64,000 nt of DNA from Plantago ovata. Taxonomy: Eukaryota > Streptophyta > Magnoliopsida > Lamiales > Plantaginaceae. Location of the stretch: the NCBI GenBank assembly GCA_028274465.1, contig CM051457.1, forward strand, positions 99,695,982 to 99,759,981. The letters are read 5' to 3'. The translations under genes were made by a program, and so were the position numbers. The notes below the pieces were generated by a model. It had not been told where the DNA came from. It saw nothing but the letters and a program-made list of their open reading frames with translations, and did not search any database. Positions 13,501-24,320 of this stretch are shown here, piece after piece (within the stretch, counting starts at the first letter, position 1; every line of letters starts with the position of its first letter).

Positions 13501-16500
13501 GTCATCTGGCTACCGCTATCCCATGATCTTTAGTCAGCCGCTATGCTCCTCCATCTGGGTTTGATATGACTGCTCTACTGTAAGAGTGACCATAGCACAA
13601 CAATGGCTTAGGAGTTTCCCAGAATAAGATCTTTCGGCAGACTATAACCATCAGCTCTCTTGGATGCTTATACATTTCTCTCCCACCAAAAAGTTCCGTC
13701 TATATGACCATATCCTCTCAGATTGACCACCATTACGAGAGTTCTGCTCATAAAGATTTTGCTCACGATTCAGGAGCACTCACAAGGAACTCCATGTATT
13801 CAACTCCCATACCTTTAATATAATAAATGCATATACATCTAATTCAAGATTTATCATGTTTCATACTTATTGCCCATACCTTTTTTTAAGATAAGGGGCT
13901 TGGTCCCATACTGCTTTGTAGCATTCAAAAGTGATTTTATAATCTCAATGGGATTAAGATCACATATCACTGTGAACTAAAATTGAAAATCACCATATTT
14001 GCAACTCAGATGACTATATATAACCTACATGTTTTATACACATGAGACACACTCCAACAGGTTTCACCCCACCACATGAATCACATCTACATTCCTATAT
14101 TCTGCAATGTGGACCGCTTCATAGCTGTGCTTAAAGTGCAACTTAGAACCTAGCTTATTTTTATTCCATGTTCACTGTTTTTACTACGGTTTCCAACAGA
14201 GTTACTAGACTAATGCAATCAAGTGATTGCACTTCCGGAAGGAGCAACATCACATTGCCTAGTAGATTTATTTATGCTTCTCCTATTCAGCACTTCAGCT
14301 TGAATTCATCATGGATGATTTGATGATCCTCCTGGATACCCATCAGCAATCCTTAAGATCCCATAATTCCCATTGCCTTCCAAATCACAATGTTTTCCTG
14401 TCCCCCAAGGATATTAAATCTATTAATTTCTGCAACAGGTTTTGCATAAACCACAGAATCTATACTTCCTAAAATCTAGTCCAGTACTCTGACCGACTAT
14501 TGTCATTCCTCTTCTGCTATCAGCAGCTTTGGTTGCATATTGTTTATTTTTTACTCTCCTAACTTTTTGTAGTTGTTCTGCTTTCATTACAATTGGATTC
14601 GTATCACAATTGTGTCCTACAGTCGAGCACTTAGGAAAGTATTCAAGAAACCATTATACAACTATTGCTAAAACATTCTTTAATTTGGATCCTTGATAGA
14701 AACGTTTTCACTTGCGTTGGTTTGAAGCTGGGGATAGTACTCACCCCAGTATCAAACATGCCCAAAGCTAGTGCTACTAAAACTTAATGCCTTTTCAGGT
14801 TCAATTTTCTGAATATGAGAAACAGTCCAAGAAGTAAATCAATCAGAAACCAGAAATGCCAGATTTCATCAGTGTAATGGTAATTATTCAGACAACCATT
14901 TAACTAAAAGCTTGCATTGGCATGACCTTACATTCTAGAAACCTATATGTGCATATAGAACAGTGTACCTCAAAGTTTGAGGAGACTGTTAAAGCAGTAG
15001 AAAGTGGATTTGACTTCGAAGTATCATACTCAGAGCCATTAACAGCAAGCCTTGCAGTTTCCCTGTCACAAACAGGAAGAAAATGAAAGGAATTTTTTTA
15101 GATAGTTGAGCTTTAGATCAACAAATATGGCTTTATGAAAGACATGCCATCAGGTTTAAAATACTTAACGGTGTCGAGTAGAACTAGTTCAAATTTGATC
15201 ATTAAGCATCATAAAATTATGAAAATGAAAATAATGAGATAAAGAAATACAAGACTTAGTTGTTGAGTATATAGATGGGAAACAAAGTGCTTCCTTTATT
15301 ACATGTTGATATTATTAGCCATTTGATTACCCATACCAACTTCTCGCTTCTTCATTTTATATATTCTTATTCTAGGGTAGGAGACAAATCAATGAAGATC
15401 ACAAATAAATTATTTCCATAAACAAGTTATTCATGAATGAAAACTAAACTCATGCTAAAATACTTGGGCAATTTGTCTCAAAATAAAAATCGAAAATATG
15501 GTCCACGTCTAATGCTCGAATATCCGCATCTCATCCACAGAACTTCGACCATAATACCATATATTCTTACAGTTAAAGGACTTGGAGCTTCTTAAACAAT
15601 CTAAGAGTTTAGTTCAACGCGCATCTTGTGACACTGAGATATGGAGGTGAACCAAAATAAAATTTCAGGGTTATAGGAGGACATGAAATATCAACCGAGA
15701 CTCCTAAGACATAGGTGTGTACTATTGCTAATTCAGCATTCATTTACTCATGAAAGAGGCCAAATGGCTTTCAGTTTCAAATGACATACAAATGCAGTCA
15801 ATTTACAAAAGACAGTAGTTATACCAACAATTATGAAGAAATGGAAAATACTTGCAACTTGACATGTAGGATTATTCAAGAAATGTCAAAGGGAACTTTA
15901 CAGGATATTGTAGTAGGTTCACATACCTTTCACTCACAACCAGAAGAAGTGGATAACATGGACCAGCAAGCATAGCCAGAAAACGGACAGTAGGTTCTGC
16001 AGCTTCTGACAGGCCATTAAGATCAACCTGCAAAATTTTAGTACACATGCAAAACAACCCTTTAGTTGCTAATATAGAAAGAAGAAGAGAGAGAAAAAAA
16101 AAAGGATGAAGTTGGACCACAGTGCGCACCTCAAGATGAGGAATAAACCTGGCCAACCGACTTGTCACATCTTGAAGCAACTACAAATGAAGAGTTAGAG
16201 AAAACAGAAGAAGATAAAAATATACTTCAAAATATAGAAGACTGGTATGGACATGCCAGTTATTGCATGGTTTATTCACCTGAAGATGCATATCGCCTTT
16301 CTGTGATATTATGTATGGTAGCAAGTAGTTAGCAACGGGTTGAAATTCTGGCTCAAGACCTGAAACTGGAATCCCGATCAGCTGAAATGAAGAAATACTA
16401 AATGTCTTAAGTTTGTCGCTTCTGGAAAATTGATATGTACCAGAGATGATACTATTGCAGAAATGCTAATGCGGATAAATGAGCAAACATACAAAATCAA

Positions 16501-18636
16501 TCAATAATTCAAAAAAATTAGTGGTGGATTACATGTACGGAAGAAAAAGGTAATCTAGTCCAAGAAGTTTACAGGAACAGATGATATGAACAGGTACATC
16601 CAATATTTCAACTATTACCTGAATAAAAAAGATAGCTATTGGGTTCCCACGCATACAAGATATCCGCACATAGCGGCAAGGAGTGTAATTCATAGGGTAC
16701 GTCATGTCACGCCGAGGTGCTTCAGAGCGTGGACGAACTTTAACAAATGTCTCTGGCTATAAGATGAGTGGAAGCAAAAGACACATGAAAACTGATTGAT
16801 GATACTATGCACTAAAAAAATACAGCACAGTTATAGTAGAGTCCAAAAATATTTGCGTTGGGCCAAATACGAGTATACAACGACGGTTACAATTCCAAAC
16901 GAGCACATGCACACGTTATTATGTTTATAAACCAAATTTTAAGGAGGACTTTTTGTTGAAAATAATCAAAGATATTATTAATCGACATCTGAAGTACTCT
17001 TTTTTTGTTGTGGGGGGGGTGTTGGGTGTTCAAGTTAAGTTTGTCCGTTATGTATGTGGGACCAAAATACTACAAAGTGGGGCCCAAGACATTATATATA
17101 CCTATAAACATATAATTGTGTAACTAGAGACAACTTAATTCAAAATTCATGCTTCACAAACCTTGTATTGCAGTCCAGCTGAAATTTCCCATTCCAACAC
17201 GGACTTATTATATATCCTTATGTGTGAAAGAAGTGCAGGTTCCTGATTGAAAACGACACAGCATCAGAGAACTAGGAAAGTAACTACATAGATAAACAAA
17301 CCTCAATCAGTGATGGCCGACAAAGGCAATCAATAGCCACATACTAGGTACTAATACCACTCATCTTTTCATGCCAAACTGTGTGAATAGCATGAATGTC
17401 AGCATACATGGGAATGAATACACGCAATAAAGTTTCACGTGGCCTCTTATTTCAGCTTGCGGTCAGCAGATTAACTAAAAAAGTTATCTAAAACTTAAGT
17501 TCTCTAAAACTTTAACTTCTTATGACACACTACGCTATCCTTGAAACTTCACGCAAACCTCCTTTTCCCAACTTCGGTTACACTTAGCACATGCTGTTAC
17601 TCCTTCACATTTTAAATTTCAAATTCAATTAAATATACATAGAAACATGTACAGTAACTGGCAAGTTCACGCTAAATCAGTTGCAAGTGACTCCACCAAC
17701 AAAAAGTTATATCATTCTTCCCTGGCAACTTATGCTCATTATAAAGTTGGAAAATATACCACGAGTTAAGATCACAGTTTCTTCGAATCAACCAACCCAA
17801 AGCAACAAATGTGGAAACACCAACTTCTCAACTCTTATAAAAACGCTATTAGTGATTTTTATGTTACCGGAGCTCTTCAATTCGTCTTACAAATCCACGC
17901 CGGACACTTGACACATTGACATGTGCATGCACTTGGGCACTTCATTTTAGGCCAAAAGTTGAATTAAACATGATTAACGAGAAAACTATTAACACACTCT
18001 GTGTACATATGGTTCATTCTTCGATTTAAGCCTCGTTAACAACACTAAGTCCTAATGTGACACATAACTACATAAGTTAGTACTGAATTAAGTTGACAAA
18101 GCTTAGCCAGAAAACTATTAACACACTCTGTGTACATGTGGTTCATTCTTCGATTTAAGCATCGTTAACAACGCTAAGTCCTAATGTGACACATAACTAC
18201 ATAAGTTAGTACTGAGTTAAGTTGACAAAGCTTATATAGACCAATTCAAACATGGCAACCAAACCAATTCGGATCAATTATATCATCTCTACTAAACATC
18301 ACAATTGAGCAGCATCAAAAACCTAATAACATGTTCTCCTACCCTAGAAAGTCTCCATTCACTTCACAAAGTATTCCATAAGCTTAAATTCAGTTCGAAA
18401 TGTGAACTGTGACACGAATAACAGTTCAATTCGGTAAGTAAAGAGTAGTGAAGTTGTAAAAGGATACATACGTCGAGCTCGAGCAAGATCCACTCCTTGG
18501 TGTTGGTGGCAGTAGACCAATGATTGCGTAGGTCAGTGTCGAGTAGGTGAGCGGCCTTTTGTGCAGGAGATTCTCTCGATATCGCCTTCACTTTGTACGT
18601 CAATGGCTTCGCCCTTGGCTCCAATTCGGAATCCAT
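1562..18636 (-). CDS. Large conserved plant protein with N-terminal galactose-binding-like module (24 exons seen, 3' end missing)
   Basis: I chained 24 exons on the minus strand: 18472-18636, 17162-17242, 16619-16756, 16280-16381, 16130-16180, 15927-16027, 14969-15062, 12149-12280, 11473-11733, 11294-11372, 10238-10326, 10070-10153, 9831-9905, 9689-9736, 9001-9096, 8041-8267, 4360-7832, 4170-4252, 3290-3370, 2770-2841, 2585-2690, 2302-2356, 1790-1918, 1562-1679. All phases fit and give 1,980 codons without a stop. The start at 18636 follows a CT-rich leader and opens MDSELEPRAKPL. Residues 1 to about 135 resemble a discoidin/galactose-binding fold (NHWSTATNTKEWILLELD, then EPALLSHIRIYNKS). 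The middle is mostly helical. The end is a charged coiled coil (LRKHQ-type and ELERRQLLELERAKT). I recognise the family as a single-copy-like plant protein of roughly 2,100-2,200 residues without an established function. The final exon(s) after the GC-AG type donor at 1561 are not visible. Confidence 0.9.
8285..8935. mobile_element. MITE-like inverted-repeat element in intron 15 of the host gene
   Basis: The left edge (about 8290-8370, with TTTAGTACCATAAG and TTTGGTACCATAATTTG) is an imperfect inverted copy of the right edge (about 8840-8930, reverse strand CTTGGTACCACATG and ATGTGGTACTGTAAG). The interior is AT-rich without a coding frame. The whole insert lies between exons 15 and 16. I did not find a convincing target duplication, so the class is open. 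Confidence 0.5.
11770..11862. repeat. 31-bp tandem repeat, three copies, in intron 8
   Basis: The unit starting GGTGGTTTGCAACCAACT occurs at 11770, 11801 and 11832 with essentially no divergence, indicating recent expansion. It lies between exons 8 and 9 of the host gene, 37 bp upstream (in gene sense) of the acceptor of exon 9. Confidence 0.9.
12281..14968 (-). other. Long intron 7 of the host gene
   Basis: This 2.7-kb intron is the gene's longest. It contains a plus-strand open frame (13114-13344) whose second half (RNPRNGSSLVHAGVNGKKG) reads like coding sequence and ends in TAG, plus a 19-bp T run near 13442. I cannot assign the frame to a family. No transposon ends are evident. Confidence 0.6.
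17981..18236. repeat. 129-bp tandem duplication in intron 1
   Basis: A block beginning GAAAACTATTAACACACTCT at 17981 recurs at 18110 with only scattered substitutions. It lies in the first intron of the host gene (17243-18471). Confidence 0.85.
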
Positions 18637-18903
18637 TTTTTTTCTCGCTCTTCGGAGAGAGAGGAGAGATTCAGTTGAGTTTTTAGAGTAGGGAGAATTT
18701 TGAGGGACACGACGACAAACAAGCTCAAGTTTTAATTCAATTTCTATTTCTGTAGGGGGTGTATGTGTAAATTACTACTAGTAATATTTTGCCCCTATTA
18801 AAATATTTTATTTTAATTTTGACCAAATAGTTTCAATTTTGATATATTAGTAAAAAGTTTACACAGTGTTGCGTGATATAAAAAAATATATTGTAATTTA
18901 ACG
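18637..18903 (-). promoter_or_regulatory. 5' leader and promoter stub of the host gene
   Basis: Minus-strand leader rich in CT/GA (18640-18690) immediately before the start codon, typical of plant 5' UTRs. Only about 270 bp separates the ATG from the Mutator-like insertion at 18913, so any more distant promoter elements have been displaced by the transposon. I see no clear TATA box. Confidence 0.5.
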
Positions 18904-18912
18904 TATAAGATA
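18904..18912. repeat. Target-site duplication of MULE 1, left copy
   Basis: TATAAGATA, repeated exactly at 28556-28564. Nine bp is the typical MULE duplication length. Confidence 0.85.
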
Positions 18913-18960
18913 CGCAAAGTCTCATAAGAGACCGTCTCTTTTTAACTTATAGAGAGACAG
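18913..18960 (+). repeat. Left terminal inverted repeat of MULE 1
   Basis: Contains AGTCTCATAAGAGACCGTCT. Its counterpart on the reverse strand of the right end reads AGTCTCTTGAGAGACCATCT. The outermost five bases differ. Both ends carry further AGAGAC/GTCTC palindromic blocks inside. Confidence 0.8.
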
Positions 18961-19380
18961 GACTAATTTGCAATTTACCATCCTCCTTCAAATTTTCGCG
19001 GATCCTCACCCGACCCGAATTTACTAAACCCGACTTAATAAGACCCGAGTTTAATAACCCGACTTCCCAAACTCTATCGTTTTCTCCGTCCGTCTTCTTC
19101 GTTTTCTCCTTTTCTCTGTTTCGGTCGTTTTCTCCGTCGATCTCCATCCATCTCTGTTCGTTCTTCTTTGTTTCTCCGTCGTAGATCGTGGATTTCTTGT
19201 GCAATTGACGGTGTCTTCAACTTCTTCGACGTTTTCCAGTTGATATCGTAAGTTTTCTCCTCTTTTTTTACGGTTTTCTCGTGTTGATTCGATTTTTTAG
19301 GGTTTTTTTTGTGGTTGAATTTTCGTAATTTCTCTCATCTCTGTTCGTTCGTTTTCACTGTGTGTCTTGCGTTAGTTGAT

Positions 19381-22300
19381 ATGGATGGTGTTCGTGGTAA
19401 GAGGAAGCTGGGTGAGGTGAACAATCCAACACGGAAATCACCTAGAATTAGTGCTTTGTGTTCGCCGGAGAAGAAAACGAAGTCAAGTAGTAGTGGTGCA
19501 AACATTTCGCCTGAGAAGAAAACTAAAATATCTAGTGTTTCAGGTAGGTTTTTCTGCACTGTTGTTTTGTGTTTTTGTTTTTATTAACTGTCCATGTTTT
19601 GTTTATTTATTGTCCATGTTTTGTACATTATTGTCCATGTTCTGTATATGTTCTTAATTGGTCTTATGTTTGCATATAGATATGGTGGTAGAGAAGCAAT
19701 GTATTGTACATAATTGTCTATGTTTGTTGTGTTTTTTTTTTAACTGTCTATGTTTTGTTCCTCTACCGTCTATGTTTTGTACATTAGTGTCCATGTTCTG
19801 TATATGTTCTTAATTTCTCTTATGTTTGCATATGTAGTGGCAGAGAAGAAATCTAGGCATAATTCTGGGAAGATATTTAGACTTCAAGATTTGGGACCTG
19901 GAGAAGAAGGAAAGCTTAATTATATCCGTGTTGAAAGGGATGACGGTGTTATTTTTAAGATGATGGTGACTCCTTGTCAGCCAAAGAAGGTAAAGGAGTT
20001 GATGGAATCTTTAACTTTGGCGCAGAAGAGGGATGTTGAAGAGATTGGATTTGGTGGGTTGGGTATGATGGCTGCTGAATCTGTCCCTCGGCTTTTAACT
20101 CCGTGGTTGGTTAATTTGCTCGATTCTGATTGTTATCATATCACCATTGGCGATGCTAAGATTCCCATTTGTGGTGATGATGTGTTTGATCAGTTCATGC
20201 TTCCGCGTAATCCGGGCGTTGAAGTTCCAATGAGCTTTCAGCATGGGGGTAATAAAGTTGATGCTGATTTGAGGGATGAGTTTGTACGTAGTTGCATGGA
20301 TTGGGGGGCTGACATTAAAGGCAATATTGATAAAAGTGGTAAAAAAAGAATGAAGGAAGTAAAGCTTACGTGTGTTAAGAAGCGTTTGAAGGAGTTGACT
20401 GATGGTGGAGAAGAATTCAAGCGACTTTTTGTTTTATATGTATGTGGTTACTTCTTGTCGCCGACCCCTGCTGCTTTTGTGGATCAGAAACTCTTGGTTG
20501 TTGTTCAAGATGTGAGTAAGATCCAGATGTATGATTGGTGTGCGTTTGTTGTTGACAGACTTCAAAAAGCTGTTAAGACATTGAAGTCTAAAACAAACGA
20601 CTATTGCATTGTTAGTGGTTGTGTGATGGTGCTCGTGTATTGCTACCTTCATAGGTACAGATATTGTGGAGAAAGTGCTTCTACTGTTGTTCCATTGTGT
20701 AGGCATTGGACAGATGAAATCATTGGGGATAGGATTGCTTATGAGCGAAAACATGGAGGTTTTGGGAAGACGACCCGTGATAAGTGTTATCCTATTAACA
20801 AAATAAGGGTTGGTGATGGTCCAGTATTCTATATTCCTCCTGACAAGCTTAAGAAGAAGAAGCAGCCTGTTGAAGGTTCTGTTATGGTGAGTTTATTTTT
20901 TTATGCTCTTTTTATTTTATTTTTTAATATTATTCAGAACATATGCCTTTTCTTTAAAAACATAGGACTTAATGTTTAGAACATAGTTTTATATGTTTCT
21001 GACTAGCCTTTTGTTTTGTAGACTGCTGAGAAGTCTTGGGAGCTGTACATGAAGGATCAGCAAGTTGCATTGCGTGCACATCTTGATAGGATGTATAAAT
21101 GTGGTAATGTTGGCTTCGAGATCCCTGATTGGAGTGATAAGTCTTTATCACAACTTTCACAGAGTTTGGATTCTCAGAAGGGTTGGAGTGATCCTATCTT
21201 AATCGGGTTTGTTGATAGGATTTGTGCTGAATTGAGGGAGAAGATGATGGGAGTATATGCTGAGTCGCAACCTGATTCTTGGGTTAAGAAAAATCTTTGT
21301 GAAAGTGGAGATGAAGAGAATTTAAATTATGTATCTGATGATGATGGTGGGATTGATAGGGCAGAATTCGAATCTGTCAAAGTAGAAAAAAATGTTGATG
21401 TGTGTAGCATAGGGAGGCAAGTTGAGAAGGAGGTTGCTGATTTAGGTAATAACAGTGAGAGTGATGAAGATGGTGGTGGTGAGAACAAGGGGACTGGAGT
21501 GGATGAATCTGGAGTTGGTAATGAGGAGGAGAAGATGGGAAATGTTGGTGATGACATAGGTCATGATGGTGATAACATAGCCAATGAAGGTGATAACATA
21601 GTTTTGAGGCCTGTTGCTGATTCTGCTGTTGATGTGATTGATGATTCTGTTGTTGATGTAGAGTTTATAGGTCGTGTAGAGAAGACGGATGATGATGCTG
21701 ACAATGTTGTTTTGAGGCCTGTTGATGTAATTGTTGATTTCTGTTTTGATTATCTTGGATGTACAATTAATGATTGTGGCGCTGTTGGTGAGGATTGTGT
21801 TATGGGTTCGAAAATGATGAGGAATATGGTCAAGTATGTGAAGGACATGAGGACATTAAGGAAACAAGTTGCGGATTATGCATTTTTCATGTCCGAGAAT
21901 TCGAGGTTACTTTGTTTTCTTTCTTTCTTTTTTTCTTTTTTTTTTTTTATGTGTTCTCTCGTTCTTTTTTATGTGTTTTTTGTTCTTATACTCTGTTTAT
22001 ATGAACAGGTATGATGGGTGTGAACATTTTGTGAAGTTTTCGAGGACATTTTGGATTTCTGCGGAGGAGATACGCACGATGTGCTATCAGACGAAGATTC
22101 TGAATTCTGTTGTTGATTGCTGGGTTGCAAATCTGAATTACAGTGAGGGGCTTACAAGGAATGATGGGGAGACTCAGCGTCTGTGGTTCACTACCAGCAT
22201 TTCGGTTCGTATTTTTTTCTTTTAAATTTGTTTGTATTATATTTTTCTACTCTTTTGTTGTATTGTGCAATGTTTTTTTATGTTATCTTTGTATGTGCAG

Positions 22301-23828
22301 ACTCCATGGGCAATGCTAGCGAAGGTATTTGATGATGAAGCACTAAAATTGTACAAGCAAAGGGGTCATCAGCAGTTTGTTGATGATTTTCAATCAACAT
22401 TGGAGTATGCCTTGAAAGTAGTCCCCGGGAGAAAATTAATTGACTTGAAGACTGTCAAGATGGTATGTTTTGTTGTTTATATTTGTTATTATTTCTAAGA
22501 TCATAATAGTTCTTGCTAACTCTTTAATTTTATTTTAATTTTTTTTTTTGTTTTGTAGTTCTTTTTCCCATTGGTGTTTGAGGATCACTACACTTGCTAT
22601 GTAGTCAATATGGATAAGAAGAAGATTCAGTATCTTGACAATAGGGAGACTTCGGAAGAGTGGGTCAACGCCTTCTCTGGGGCCTTGGTATGTTTTCTAA
22701 AACATAGCAGTTTCTAGTGTAAACATAGACAATATGCTTGAAAACATAGCAGTTTCTAGTGTAAACATAGGCAATATGTTTTCTAAAACATAGCAGTTTC
22801 TAGTGTAAACATAGGCAATATGCTTGAAAACATAGGCAATATACTTGAAAACATAGCAGTTTCTAGTGTAAACATAGGCAATATGTTTTCTAAAACATAG
22901 CAGTTTCTAGTGTAAACATAGGCAATATGCTTCAAAACATAGGCAATATACTTGAAAACATAGCAGTTTCTAGTGTAAACATAGGCAATATGTTTTCTAA
23001 AACATAGCAGTTTCTAGTGTAAACATAGGCAATATACTTCAAAACATAGGGTATATTATATAAAACATAGAGTATTATTTTTTTGAACATATATATTGAG
23101 TTTTTTTTTTTTTTTTTAGCGTCATCATTTCAACATCTTCCTTACGAAGAATAACTATCGCCCTGATGGTGAATTGGTCAAGGAGTTTGTGCTTGAGAAA
23201 ATTGCATTTTCTTGGATCAAGACCGAAAAAGATACAAATGATTGTGGTGTGTATTTGATGAAACACATGCAGATGTTTTATGGGCAGAAGTTTGATTGTA
23301 ATTTTAAGGTAATTTTTTATTTCGTCTAAGATGTTTGTCAATATTTTCAGCCATAGGCATACCTATGTTCTAACTTAGCGTTTTGTTTGTGTTTTTTTGT
23401 TTTTTTAGCCTGCTGCAAGGCGCGTTTTCAGAGCTGAGATTGTTGCCTCTCTTTGTTTGAGTGATTTAAACAAGTGTCGTTCATCTTTGCGGAAAAAAGT
23501 GGACAAGTTTGTTAAGACGAAGGATTTCATTTTGTATAGAGGTGTAAATCCACGACTGTTGAATTCTGAGTTGATGAAGTTTTATGATGCTGTTAGAAAG
23601 GAATTAATGGAAAAAGAGGAGAAGATACGAGAAGAGAAGAGACTACAAAGGTTAGCTTTAGATGCCGAAGAGGCAAAACAGCTTGAGGCTACGATAGAAC
23701 TGTCGAAAGTTGAGGCTGAAAAGATTGGGGAGAAAGTGGTTAATGAGGGCGAAGGTGATGACAGTTCAAATGACGATCATCTTCAAACGACAAATGAGTA
23801 CTTCATTCAATCGAGGGAAAAGAAGTGA
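19381..23828 (+). CDS. Ulp1/SENP-like (peptidase C48) protease carried by MULE 1
   Basis: Eight exons: 19381-19543, 19838-20886, 21022-21905, 22009-22204, 22301-22462, 22559-22687, 23120-23308, 23409-23828. Phases fit and give 1,063 residues without a stop. The N-terminus (MDGVRGKRKLGEVNN) is basic and nuclear-localisation-like. An acidic, Asp/Glu/Val-rich stretch is in exon 3. The C-terminal third is the cysteine protease domain, with the expected triad His828 (FEDHYTCYVV), Asp845 (QYLDN) and Cys903 (NDCGVYLMKHM). The last exon is a lysine/glutamate-rich coiled coil. The family removes SUMO or related modifiers; whether the transposon copies do so is not established. The open frame is intact, unlike the transposase in the same element. 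An ATG at 19309 is in frame but the stretch up to 19380 looks non-coding, so I chose 19381. Confidence 0.85.
22688..23119 (+). repeat. Minisatellite filling intron 6 of the Ulp1-like gene
   Basis: Eight or so copies of AACATAGCAGTTTCTAGTG alternating with AAACATAGGCAATATG, in units of roughly 42 to 66 bp, occupy 22701-23060. The array ends at a long pyrimidine run just before the exon 7 acceptor. The array is in sense orientation relative to the gene and splits the catalytic domain between Asp845 and Cys903. Confidence 0.9.
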
Positions 23829-24320
23829 TTCTGGAATTGTGGATATATCATTGGTTGTAGTTAGCTTTAACATTTTGGAATTGTGGAAATATTACTGATT
23901 CTGGAAATTTGTTGTAGGAATTGTTGATATTTTTGATTATTCTATGTTTCTGGAATTATTGTCTATGTTATCCCATATATATTCCATGTTTCTAGAATTA
24001 TTCTTCCCTGTATAGAAGTGCTTTGTACTTCTATTTATTTCCATCTTTTCTTAACATATTCTTATCTGATGATTTAGAACATGGGATATAGGTTTTAGAA
24101 CATGGCATGTTCTACAGTGAACATAGGCAATATGTCTGAAAACAGTGTATTAAGAATTGAAGTTATGGCGTGGAACATGGTTAATACTTCTTAAAACATA
24201 GACAAATTTTGCCAGAACATTTAACTGCATAAAAAATGAAGTTCCAAGTAAACACTAGATATCATTTTCACATGTCAATATGATATTCGACAAACAAATA
24301 AAATAAACTCAATACGATAA

